Assembly: GCF_032884065.1 (NCBI RefSeq)
Contig: NC_088880.1
Span: 33,854,008 to 33,918,007 of the forward strand
Source of the DNA: Artemia franciscana
Lineage: Eukaryota > Arthropoda > Branchiopoda > Anostraca > Artemiidae
DNA: 64,000 nucleotides
Direction of reading: 5' to 3'
Shown here: positions 23,596 through 34,840 of the stretch, piece after piece
Layout: each line of letters begins with the position of its first letter
Numbering within the stretch: position 1 is the stretch's first letter
The notes under the pieces: generated by a model
The model's input: the letters and a program-made list of their open reading frames with translations, nothing else
What the model was told of the DNA's origin: nothing
Database searches by the model: none
Translations under genes and position numbers: made by a program

Positions 23596-24920
23596 TCAAA
23601 CAATTCCTGGTAACAAACTGTAAGTAAGGATAGACCCGGCTCAATAGTGACTGAAACTCTAAAAAACTAGTAGGTACTCTAGATACCAGTAGGTACATGA
23701 AAAGAATCGAATTTTTATGGTGATTTGAAATATGCTAGTTTTATTAAGTTTAGCCTTACCCACCAAAGGTTATGAGCCTGAAAAAGATTTGCCTGATTCT
23801 CGAATAAAAATCACACCATCAGATTTGGCTTATCAGAGAACTCTACTGTCGAGGTTTCAAGCTCCTATCTGAAAAATGCAGAATTTTGTAATTTTTTTTA
23901 CCAGAAGAAAGATCACGTTTACATGTTTATTTATTGATTTTTTTTCCCAGGTGTGATCGCATCGCCCTAGTGGTCCTAGAATATCGTGAAAGGGCTCATT
24001 CGAATGGGAATTAAAACGGAATTTAAGTGACCAAAAATGTTGGAGGGCAACTAGGCCCCCTCCCACACCCTTTTTTCTCAAAATGGTCCGATCAAAATTT
24101 TGGGATAGGCTATTTGTTTAGCATAGTTGAAAGGCCGAATAACTATGCCATTGGAGATTTAGCAATTCCCTAAAGCCTGTGGGGAAAGATCTAAGTTGCG
24201 AAATTTGTCCATTGTTTACGTATAGTATTTGTTAATGGGAAGTATGCATACATTTTTCTGGGAGGGCAGATTTTCTGCTGGTGGGATTCTCCAAGGGGAT
24301 AATATTCGATGCAAAGGAAGTTTCCAAGGAGGGAATATTTCAGGAGAAATTTTACACTAGGGGAATTTGCCAGAATATCTATATCAAATTCTTCTTATGT
24401 CCTATTTTCTCATTACCGACTTAATTTTACGGGTGGATTTGTTAAGGGTAATTGTCCGAGGTATATTTTCGCCAGAATTGAATTGTCTAGAGGATAAATC
24501 CACGAGAAGAGGGGATTTCCTGGCATTCCTGAACCTATAAGATCAGAAATTACCCAAAAAAGATCAGAAATTAAATAAAGAAAACAAGTTTTTTCAATTG
24601 AAGTAAGTAGTGACATTAAAACTTGAAACAAATAGAAATTATTGCGTAGATGAGGGGGTTCATCCTCTCCTCAATACTTTGCTTTTTGTGCTAAAGTTTG
24701 AAATCTGTCCCAATTCTTTAAGAACTGTTACCGAAAACTGTTCGTTTAATTAGAATAATAAGGAAATCTTTCTAAAATACTAAGAAAAATTTTAGCGAAA
24801 AGAGCAAGGTATTGAGGAGGAGCGACCCCTCTCATATACGTATTAATTTGTGTTCGTTTTAAGTTTTAACATTGCTCCTTACGTTTGGTTAGAAAAACTC
24901 GAATTTTTTATTTAATCATC
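23596..24920 (+). mobile_element. Fb1-type element, shorter subfamily
   Basis: Begins TCAAACAATTCCTGGTAAC and ends after a hairpin near 24590..24905 (gtgacattaaaacttg ... attgctccttacgtttgg). The middle resembles 1940..2245 (acactaggggaatttgcca, ttttacgggtggatttg) more than the 1.7 kb copies, so 1243 and 23596 form a subfamily. Non-coding. Confidence 0.75.
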
Positions 24921-25039
24921 ATAAGAAACCAGTTCTTTTGATGTATTTTATTGCTATCAAAACTGCTTTTTTTTGCAATTTTGTTTACTATTTGTACTGC
25001 TTACTCCTTACTTACAGTTCATTAGCACGACCTAATTGA

Positions 25040-25215
25040 CAAAAGCCAGTAACGTGCACTGCTGCACTGCAAGTGCAGGAGTGCTGCACTGCAAGTGAAC
25101 TGCTGCACTGCAAGTGCAGTAACTGCAAGCGTACTGCTGCACTGCAAGTGCAGTAACTGCAAGTGCACTGCTGCACTGCACGTGCAGTAACGTGCACTGT
25201 GCACTGCTGAACTGC
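25040..25215. repeat. Palindrome-rich tandem repeat (TGCACTGCAAGTGCAG)
   Basis: About 170 bases of permuted ctgctgcactgcaagtgcag and taactgcaagtgcactgc units. ctgcac/gtgcag pairs make most units self-complementary. Three overlapping Cys/Ala/Ser-rich minus-strand ORFs are artefacts of this repeat. Confidence 0.9.
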
Positions 25216-27156
25216 CAACTAAAAACATTCAAAAACAAGTAGGTTATTGATTTGGATTAAGGATTAAGGAACTAAGTATTTCTGATATCCATCCTGTAAT
25301 AGGGCAATTTCTGAAACTCAGTTTCCGAATTTTTCAATTCCGATTTTTGAATTCCGATTTCTGATTTGAATCCAATTCCTAAAATTAGGAAGATTCGTTT
25401 TCTTAGAAATACCTCTAACTTATTATAAGACAATTAGGGCTTGGTTAGAACACAAAACGTGGACTATTTCGAGAAAATTACAAAAATTTACTTATTGGTG
25501 GTAATAGTGGTTATTCTACTTTAGCTCAATGTTTAACACAAACTTATGTTAATAAAACAAAAAACAAAAATTTGTATCGACGTTTTAGCTGCTATTAATT
25601 TTTAATGGTATTTGTTGTATTTTCCAAAGTAATGAACTGTGATTAAACAGCAACCCGTGTGATTAATAACCGAAAATGTAAAAACAGAATTTCCGCCGAA
25701 AATAAACATAAAAAAAAAAAAATCAGTTTTATGTTGATCCCAAATTTAATAATCACTAAGCTTATAGATCAACGTCAAAAAACTAGTGTAGTTTTTTAAA
25801 CTACAAACACTTTCTGAAAACACCCCTATTAAGCTCGGCCTGACCTTGGTTATTTTTCTTTCAAGAAGTTTTTCTTTCATTGATGGCTCATTCAAGCGTG
25901 CCAACTTCTGCCATTATATGTAGCAACCGAACAATTTCTCTTACTAGGACCAAAATACTGTTAAGCAAATATTCAAAAATAGCCAATCACTTTAAACTAA
26001 AAGGCTTTACTAGTACTAACATTTATGAAAAATTGCATAGGCACGTATTACGTATTAAAAGATGATTATCAAAGTTTATTGAAAGGGGGAGGGGGTCTAG
26101 CATTTAAAAACGTTTGCCTTTGATCCCAAGCTTCTAAACTTTCCATAAGATGCATTCAAAATAAATATGAAAGGGAGATTTAGCCTCCTGACTTCAACAA
26201 CAAATTCGAGAGAAAGGTGTGATAGGGCGTCCCCACTAAAAAATCATCCTATACGTCGGTTTGCAATTTTATGTTTAAATAAAATAAAGATGACTGTCAT
26301 AACCATTCCACACAAGGTCTTACCTAATGCATTTTATTACCGAATATCTTGTCTAAACATAAAATGTAATGTTTAGTTGAAACAAACTAAAATATGAGCC
26401 CTATTGTCCATCTGAATGACCAGTCCTCCTCCCTCAATCAAAAACTTGACCTCCTAAGCGTCCCTTCCCCCAGGAGAATTCCCCCAGAAATTTTACCCCT
26501 GGATAATTCCCCCTGTCGAAGATTCCCCCTCGTACAAAATTGAACTTCCACAGAGAAAGTACCAAATGGGTACCTCAAAATATCGGTTAGAGATATTGTC
26601 CTAAGGGGTAACAAAAAGACCAAATGTCTGCACTTTCCTTGAAGTTTAACAAGCCCTTTTCAGTATCAAAAATGAATTGAATCAAACGGTATATCATATT
26701 TTCTGAGCAAAACGCGAATGAAACAAACCAAATAAAAATAAAAAGACAAAACAAACAACGCCGAAACTAAAAAGAAAAAAAGCAAATAGAAGAATAAAAA
26801 AATCTCTAAATCTCCTTATGAAGGAAAAGGGATTGTTCTCAAGAAAAAATCCTCGGGAAGTCTCCAGGATACATGTTCATAATTTTTGAGTGAAAATAAG
26901 AGTGAAACAACCCGAATAAAAAGAAAAAGAAAAAAAAACAGATAACACAGAAAGTAAAAAGCAAAAATGATAAAATTCGTAGAATTAAAAAACTAACACT
27001 CCGAAAAAAACCAACAACATATAAAATAAATAGCATGGAGTTAAACTTTAAATCAGAACTAAGCAAATTTCAAATGAACAGGGCATATTATTCCAAAAAT
27101 ACAAAAGTTTAAAAAAACATAAAAAACTTAAAAAAAATGAAAATGAGAACCACTGG
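25216..27156. other. Unassigned AT-rich sequence
   Basis: No gene recognised. 25310..25400 has a short internal repeat (attccgatttttgaattccg). 26400..26540 is a Pro-codon-like C-rich stretch with gaattcccccagaaatttta and gataattccccctg echoes of the ggagg-rich middle of Fb1. A DNA-transposon end is seen at the right edge (gagaaccactg before gtctagac). Confidence 0.4.
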
Positions 27157-27269
27157 TCTAGACAATTCAATCCTAGTGAAAGCTTACCCCGCACAAGTAC
27201 CCTTAACATCTCCACGCGTACAATTGAGTCGGCAAAGAGAAAGCATGACCTAGGACGAATTTCTTATAG

Positions 27270-27493
27270 CAGTGGTACTCAAACTTATTTAGGCACTGTA
27301 CCCCTTTTTACCCACAAAACATTTTAGACACCCCTTATTGGGTACTGGTACTATGCAAACTGTAGGCAAAATATAAACACAATTACCACTTTTAGAGTTA
27401 AAGGGTTGTTAAATATTTTTTTTGTTGATGGGCCGCGTGTTCCCTTTTTTCGTACCCCCAATAGGTACGCGTGCCACACTTTGAGAGCCGCTG
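27270..27493. mobile_element. Small hAT-like MITE
   Basis: 224 bases with ends cagtggtactcaaactt and (complemented) cagcggctctcaaagtg, the CAG-G-TCTCAA type of terminal repeat found in hAT elements. The bases after the right end (gtctagtg) fit the hAT target preference nTCTAGAn; the left flank tcttatag matches poorly. A second right end of the same type stands at 27146..27156 before gtctagac. Non-coding. Confidence 0.6.
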
Positions 27494-27534
27494 GTCTAGT
27501 GCATAAATCCCTGATTGAGAGAAAAAATGTTTCC

Positions 27535-27640
27535 GTGGCGTTATTGTAACAACAATCAAATTGTAACAACGTTATTGTAATCGTTAGTTGTAACGTTATT
27601 GTAACGTTAGAGTGTATCGTTATTGTAACAACGATCAAAA
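27535..27640. repeat. Short cluster of gttattgtaac repeats
   Basis: gttattgtaacaacaatcaa, gttattgtaatcgttagttg and related phrases repeat five times in 100 bases, with local complementarity (ttgtaacaac). Confidence 0.75.
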
Positions 27641-27644
27641 ATTC

Positions 27645-27990
27645 AACAAAAAATAAGTTTTTTCAACTGAATGTAAAACGCAAAATCAGAACTGAAAGCG
27701 AGCAGAAATTATTGCGCATACGAGGGGGGTTGCTCTTCCTCAACACTTCGTCCTTTCCGCTAAAGTTTGAATTTTGTCTAGATTCCTTAAGAACGACTCC
27801 TGAAACACTATATTCGCTTAATTAGAACAATAAGAAGCTTTTTTTAAGTACTAAAAACCTTAGCATAAAGATCGAGGTGTTGAGGAGGGGGCAATCCCCC
27901 TCATATACGCAATAATTTTTGTTCGTTTTACGTTTTAATGCTGCTCTCTACTTTCAGTTGAAAAAAGGTGTTCTTTTTATCTAATCACAT
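27645..27990 (+). mobile_element. Fb1 terminal hairpin, solo
   Basis: Left arm actgaatgtaaaacgcaaaa through acgaggggggttgctcttcc, right arm gtgttgaggagggggcaatc through tctactttcagttgaaaa, ending tttttatctaatcacata. The 5' part of the element is missing. Confidence 0.75.
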
Positions 27991-28039
27991 AAAGGGGCAC
28001 TTTCTGCAATGACGGGTGAGAAACTGATTTGGAATGCAG

Positions 28040-29470
28040 TTCCTAATTTCTCATTTCGATAAGAACAAGAGCTAAGAGCTCGTATGGCACTTGTGACGAA
28101 GTCGGAAGAGCTAAAAGCTCATATGGTATGAGCTCTAGCAAACTTCTAAGAATCAATAGATTAATTTGAAAGGAAAATCAGAGGCTTCATGCCGGTTGGG
28201 ATTTAACATAAGAGCTCTGAGACACGAGGTCCTTATCAAAATTAATTAAGATCCGATCACCCACTCGTAAGTTAAAAATACCTCATTTTTTCTAATTTTT
28301 CCTCTCCCTTCAGCTCCCTCAGATGTTCGAATCGGGGAAATCGACTTTATCAAGTCAATTTGTGAATGTCCCTGACGCGCCTACCAATTTTTATCGTCCT
28401 AGACGTCCAGAAGCACCGAACTCGCCAAAGCACTGATCCCCACTAACTTCCCCAAAGAGAGTGGATCCAGTCCGGTTACGTCAATCGCGCATCTACGACA
28501 TTTGCTTACTCTACCCACCAAGTTTCATCCCGATCTCTCCACTCTGAGCATTTTCCAAGATTTCAGGTTTCCCCCTCCAGCTGCCCCCCCCCCAAATGTC
28601 ACGAGATCTGGTTGGGATTTAAAATAAGAGCTCTGGAACACGAGCTTCTTCTAAATATCAAATTTAAAAATACCTCACGAACGGTAACCCGTTCTTAAGT
28701 TAAAAATACCTCAATTTTTTTAATTTTTCCAAATTTACACCCCCTCCAACTCCCCCAAAGAGAGCGGATTCAGTCCAATCATGTTAATCACGTATCTAGG
28801 ACTTGTGTTTATTCTTCCCACAAAGTTAAATCCTGATCTCTCCACTCAACTCCCCCCAATGACACTGGATCCGGTCGGGATTTAAAATAACTGAGTTACG
28901 AGGTCCTTCTAAATATGAAATTACATTAAGATCCGGTCACTCCTTTGTAAGTTAAAAATACCTCATTTTTCCTAAATTTTCAGGATTGAACCTCCCCCCA
29001 ACTCCTCCAAAGAGAGCGAATCTGCTCTGGTTATGTCAATTACGTATCTAGGACTTGTGCTTATTTTTCCCACCAAGTTCCATCCCGATCCCTCCGCTCT
29101 AAGCGTTTTCCAGGATTTTAAGTTTTCCCCTCCAACTCCTCCTAATGGCGAATTCGGTCGGAATTTAAATGTGAGCTCTAAGAAACGATATCCTTCTCAA
29201 TATCAAATTTCATTAAGATCCGATCACCTGTTCGTAAGTTAAAAATACCTCATTTTTTCTAATTTTTCCAAATTAACCGTCCCCCTCTCCCCCCAAATGG
29301 TAAAATCAGGGAAAAGACTATATCCAATTTAATCTGTTCTGGTCCCTGATACATTCACCAAATTTCATCGTCCTAGCTTATCTGGAAGTGCCTAAACTAG
29401 CAAAACCGGGACCGACAGACCGACAGAATTTACGATCACTATATGGCACTTGGTTTTTTTCCAAGTTCCA
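28040..29470 (+). repeat. Tandem ~300-bp repeat block
   Basis: At least three diverged units contain gatccgatcac, cgtaagttaaaaatacctca, caaagagagcggat, tatctaggacttgtgc, cccaccaagtttcatccc and gggatttaaaataagagctc. Anchors: 28249, 28928 and 29218. The block ends with ggaccgacagaccgacagaa and gatcactatatggcacttgg, an ending I recall as a widespread arthropod repeat. The ORF 29033..29242 is incidental. Confidence 0.8.
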
Positions 29471-29534
29471 TAAAAATGGGGATTGCTTGTACTGATATTA
29501 CAAAAAAACTACTTGTAAATCTTTTGCCACTGAT

Positions 29535-30475
29535 TTGATACTTAAGCCAAGAAATTGCTGTTGGCTGAAGCTACCGTTTCTACATGTGCTACAGATAGAC
29601 AAAATATGATTGACAATGTCGGAGATATGACTAGATGTCTTGATCTCTGTGATGAACGTAAAGTGGTATTACCCCGTTTTGTCATTTTTGAACCTGATGA
29701 GGCGGCTGTAGTGCTCTGTGAAACAACTGCTACATTCGTTCGAAAATTCAACGAGTTAAGCCTAAAGATCAATAACCTGGTTGATTCTGAAATGCTCAGG
29801 GTTCGTATAACAGGCTTCAAATCCGACTTATGCAGTAGTCTTGAAGACCCCCCTCGAAAGATCTTGACTATGGCGTATCGTGAAAAGACTTTTAATAATA
29901 CGAAAGAATCGTATTATTGAATTAAGCCCTGTAAGAATGCTTGGCGGCTTATTTTGTCTGATAAAGATGTTGCTCAGTCAGTAGCACAGGCTCTCAACGA
30001 TCATGTTCAATCTTTGAATGCCAAAGGGAAAAGCCCGCCGTATTTTGGAATTGTTAGCTAGACCCCTGATTACATCTGATAATTTCATTCAGCTAGTAGC
30101 AAGCTGCTCTGAAGATAAGCAGTTAGGTAGAACGCAATCCTTTCGTCTCAAATTTTCTGAAAAGGCACATCTCGAACAAGCCTCTCATAAAAATTTATTG
30201 GTCGGATATGAGCGCCTACCTATTAGCAGTTCAAATTTTTGCCTATGCAATATTAAAGCTGTCAACGATTCGGCCAGGCTGAGAAACTTGTAAGAATCCC
30301 CTAAAATGTGCAAGATGTTCTGGTGATCATCCAAAAACTAAGGATAATCAGTCCAAGAGACCTAAGAAATGCGGCCTATGTGTCTCAGTTGACCACCCTT
30401 CTTACACGCTAAGTGTCCAGTCACACAAGCAGCTTTGGGCAGAAGGTGCATCAATGCCTCTTAAAGGACATTATC
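29535..30475 (+). pseudogene. Degenerate retrotransposon ORF1 (gag-like) with zinc knuckles
   Basis: 29555..29920 encodes a hydrophilic, partly coiled-coil-like stretch (CATDRQNMIDNVGDM, LPRFVIFEPDEA). 30018..30293 continues with LLARPLITSDNFIQLVA and a Ser/Lys-rich part. After a frame change near 30300 the reading is LKCARCSGDHPKTKDNQSK then KKCGLCVSVDHPSYTL, two CX2CX4H-type knuckles, with another shift giving KCPVTQAALGRRC. This order is typical of the nucleic-acid-binding ORF1 of non-LTR elements. At least three disruptions make it a pseudogene. The matching reverse transcriptase is not adjacent. Confidence 0.7.
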
Positions 30476-30904
30476 CCTGAAAACTTTACAGTTGATCCCT
30501 TGAAAAGGGGTTAAGATGGTGTCTTAGAACAGATAATCTAGCTTTCATTGCAGGTTAGACATAATTGAACAATGGTACATTAAAAAATCGAGTGTTAATT
30601 AAAAAATAAAATAGATAGAAAAATTTAAATCTTGCCACAAGTTTTTACTGGCGCGATGAAAGTGCTTTAGGTCAAATCGGCTATTCTACAAGTCGCAGCT
30701 TGTCTGGTCATATAAACTTGAAAGCTATTGATAGTAGTTTAATGTAAAGATGTACTAATTAAACTTCTAGAAAAATCATTTAGCTTAATTTACGACAGTC
30801 TATCCGGTTTTGGATACAGCCAAAGATTAAGGTAAACTGACAAATGACGAGGTTCGGGCTCACTTTTGACAAGACTAAATTAAGATGACGGGTTTTTTAT
30901 TGTT

Positions 30905-31035
30905 TTATAAAGTAGAGCTGTGAAAAGAGTCAAATTTTAGCGTAAAGAGCGGGCCGTTGAGGAAGGGACAGCCTCCATCATATACGGAATAATTTCTGTT
31001 CGTTTAAGTTTTAATGTTGCGCCTTACTTTCAGTT
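30905..31035 (+). repeat. Fb1 hairpin right-arm fragment
   Basis: agagctgtgaaaagagtcaa, ttttagcgtaaagagcgggc, atcatatacggaataatttc and tgcgccttactttcag: the loop and right arm of the Fb1 terminal hairpin alone. Confidence 0.8.
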
Positions 31036-32862
31036 TTACCCTAAAGAGGGAAAAAATCTGTAGATGGAAGATCTAGAGACCGCAAATTAATCTAAGTATT
31101 ATTGAAAAGTTATATGTTGAGTATCCCAGTTTCAGAGGTAGTAATATCATCTCAAAGAAGTATGTGGTCATACAAAATGAACGGTTAACACACATGGTTA
31201 TTTTAAAGCTTCATCAACTTTTTGACCAATTTGAGGTTTGATAAAATCATGTACCGTGATGCATACTTTCATTAGAGACAAGGAACGGTGGATCTTGGGG
31301 TAGGTTAGAAAGAGAGTGTGCCTAAAAAGTGTTTTTTTTTATGCCCAAATTTTCAAACTACCCATGAAGCTTCAACCTGATGAACTAGGATGTATACTGG
31401 GATAAGGGGTAGAAACCTGTCTCTAATATCTCTTGATTCCTAAGAGTAATTTTTCGGATTAAGCCTTCAATATGAGCTAGCAACTTCGGGCTAGCAGCTC
31501 GACTCTTATTTTAGAATTTTTATGAGTCTAATATAAATATTCATACAATGTTATATATAATATTCATGTGTTTCCAGCACAAAAGAGAGGGACGTGGAGA
31601 AAAATCAGAAGTGCCATCAGGAAATTTTCAAGGGGAGCGGGGAAGTACCAGCAGAAGCTTTGTTTTTCCCAAGATTTAAACGGGAATGTTTTTCATTTTA
31701 TTTATTATTTATTTATTTTCTTTATTGCCCACAAAAAATGAGAAGTAGGCTACAATATAATATAAAGAAAAGACAAATGATAACGCTTACAATAAAAAAA
31801 TATCAAATATTGATCAAACACAGAGAAAAAAAGATACAAAAACACTTGCTAAATAATTTAGCCTATAAATCATCAAGAGCCAGAACTGTTACTAAAAAAC
31901 GGAAATAAATTGTGGCCTAAAAGGATAATTTTCGCCTTGTCTTCAAACGTTTTATATTTTTTCTTTATACAGACTACAGGATCCTTCACTTTAGCTTTAA
32001 AACAATCTCAGTGTTACTAAAAGAAAGATTTATATGCATTTTTCAATGTTTTCTTGTTGTCCAGCGAGAAAAAGCGGGGATTTTCAGATAAATAGAAAAA
32101 GAAGTTTATAGTGGGGGGGGGGAGGGTAGGTAGAAGTAAATCTAAAATCTCTCTTCAGAATAAGAAATTTTATTTTGAATAAATTCAAAAAAAATTAATG
32201 CAATCACATAATGTAAGTACTGCGTGGTGATAGGGGAATAGGGAATTCCCCTATAATTGAAGATAAAATATGGAGAGGTGGGGAGGATCATGGTTACTAC
32301 CAGGAAAATTCCTAGGAAGGAGTTAAGTGCTACCAGGAATTTTGTTTTTGTCAAAATTTGAATTGGAGTATTTCCCATTCTATATACATTTTTTTACTAT
32401 TTCTTATTTTTATGGGCAACCTTGACCCCTTGGCCTCCATGCCAGCGTCTATACGAGATGTTCTTATAAAAAACGATTTATTCAAAGAACTCACCTTAAA
32501 AACGATGGACATGCTGATATTATTATAAATTTTTGATGTTTCAGACCCCCCCCCCACCTAAAAGACATTTGGAGGAGTTCTCTTTTTCAGGGCTGATTAT
32601 CATTCTCGAAGTAATGTTATGCGAATAATCAATTTGAGGGTCTTGAACATAACAACTCTCAGCAATAAGCTGTAAACAAAGAGCGCCGCTTATTATTTAT
32701 ATTTAAACTAATTTTAAATATACTACAGTATTGAATTAGAGCTGTACGTCGAAAGCATTTTAGACATAAAGATTAGAACACATAAAGATAAGAATTGAAG
32801 TCCCCGAAACAGGGTGCGGTTTTCAGGGAAATTATGCAATTAGCCCCAACATGTATGAGAAC
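31036..32862. other. Unassigned sequence
   Basis: No gene recognised. The ORF 31594..31908 (Lys-rich, from low-complexity AT sequence) and the minus-strand ORFs 32142..32378 and 32351..32557 have no domains. A short G-run at 32110 and C-run at 32547 are typical of repeats here. Confidence 0.4.
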
Positions 32863-33918
32863 GTGAAGCCACTATCAATATGGTGTTAAATTTCTTAATT
32901 TACCAGATAAAGATGGTCACGCATGCGACCATCCTTATTCCGTAGCACAATATTACCAAGAGAGGAGTCTTTCGAGTGAACGCTTAAAGTGCCACGCTTA
33001 AAGTGAAGCCACTATCAATATGGTGTTAAATTTCTTAATTTACCAGATAAAGATGGTCACGCATGCGACCATCCTTATTCCGTAGCACAATATTACCAAG
33101 AGAGGAGTCTTTCGAGTGAACGCTTAAAGAGCCACGCTTAAAGTGAAGCCACTATCAATATGGTGTTAAATTTCTTAATTTACCAGATAAAGATGGTCAC
33201 GCATGCGACCATCCTTATTCCGTAGCACAATATTACCAAGAGAGGAGTCTTTCGAGTGAACGCTTAAAGTGCCACGCTTAAAGTGAAGCCGCTATCAATA
33301 TGGTGTTAAATTTCTTAATTTACCAGATAAAGATGGTCACGCATGCGACCATCCTTATTCCGTAGCACAATATTACCAAGAGAGGAGTCTTTCGAGTGAA
33401 CGCTTAAAGTGAAGCCACTATCAATATGGTGTTAAATTTCTTAATTTACCAGATAAAGATGGTCACGCATGCGACCATCCTTATTCCGTAGCACAATATT
33501 ACCAAGAGAGGAGTCTTTCGAGTGAACGCTTAAAGTGAAGCCACTATTAATATGGTGTTAAATTTCTTAATTTACCAGATAAAGATGGTTACGCATGCGA
33601 CCATCCTTATTCCGTAGCACAATATTACCAAGAGAGGAGTCTTTCGAGTGAACGCTTAAAGTGAAGCCACTATCAATATGGTGTTAAATTTCTTAATTTA
33701 CCAGATAAAGATGGTCACGCATGCGACCATCCTTATTCCGTAGCACAATATTACCAAGAGAGGAGTCTTTCGAGTGAACGCTTAAAGTGAAGCCACTATC
33801 AATATGGTGTTAAATTTCTTAATTTACCAGATAAAGATGGTCACGCATGCGACCATCCTTATTCCGTAGCACAATATTACCAAGAGAGGAGTCTTTCGAG
33901 TGAACGCTTAAAGTGCCG
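32863..33918 (+). repeat. Satellite array, 8 units of 140 or 126 bp
   Basis: Units start gtgaagccactatcaatatg at 32863, 33003, 33143, 33283, 33409, 33535, 33661 and 33787. The first three are 140 bases and the last five 126. The difference is an extra 14-bp gccacgcttaaagt, a tandem copy of the unit's own end. Units differ at only a few positions. Each carries an imperfect dyad atggtcacgcatgcgaccat with the perfect core cgcatgcg. No coding capacity. Confidence 0.97.
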
Positions 33919-34840
33919 TTTTTAAGCAACAAATGAGATCAAACCAAGAAAAAATACAACATTCCAGAATTATGGTCCGTAAAACAGTTATTTTAATCAA
34001 AAAAGGGCAAAATGTTATCGAGCAAAACACATGAGTAGTATTGAAAGAGTTTCTATACCCCGGTCTCAGAGGTTATATTGACGTGCAGTATACAATTTGT
34101 CCCTGAACATAAATGCAGTCCATAAAAATGAAGCATAATTATAGACCGTTTATCATTTAAAAAAACGGCTACAGAGTATAAGAGAGTGTTTTCCCAATTG
34201 TAAGGGGAGAGGAGTACTCTTTTAATATTGCACTGAAAATACCAAAAGGTTATTTGGAAATCTACGGGGGCGATAACTATCCCTTCCCAAACACCAAAAA
34301 CAAGAAGAACAATAGGGAATTTCTCAAGATTTACGTCTCGCTATCCCTTCCCTCCTCAGTAGGGACCAAAAAATGCGTAAGAATATCTTATTAATTTTTA
34401 TGTCTCGTTTTTGAGCTGAGACGATCTATAAGCTACCTGATTTTGGTCTAAAGTTATGCACGGCAGAAAGTTTGTGGCACCGAGCAGTAAGTAAAGAGTG
34501 ACGCTGCTCAATAGTAATCAAATTTTTAATTTGCCTCTTTTTTTAGCTGAGACCATCTATAAGGGCTGTTGATCTAAAGTCGTGTGTGCTAGATATAGAT
34601 CTCAATTTAAGAAGTTTCAGCCTTGTATGCTCCCCACCAGGCACGTACGCAGGAATTTTTTTCTGGGGGGGGGCCAAAACCATCGAAACAGCAGATATAA
34701 AGTAGCACTTTTTTATTTAGTAATGCAAAAACTACGTATGTCGGAAAATACAGACTAACTTTAATGTGTAGTATTGTAGCGGATGGGGGGGGAAGAAGAC
34801 TGAAGCCTCAAAAGTACGGTTTAGGCTCAGGTTATGTTCA
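33919..34840. other. Unassigned, with partial repeats
   Basis: 34395..34620 contains a diverged direct repeat (gagctgagacgatctataag / agctgagaccatctataagg) with an Fb1-start-like phrase (cagtaagtaaagagtgacgc, tgctcaatagtaatc). 34636..34680 is the ggcacgtacgcagg plus G-run start of another dispersed repeat. No gene. Confidence 0.5.

Noticed and set aside
32863-33918. CRISPR-like regular spacing
   Set aside because: Whole 126/140-bp units are repeated with no variable spacers, and the setting is eukaryotic; it is a satellite.
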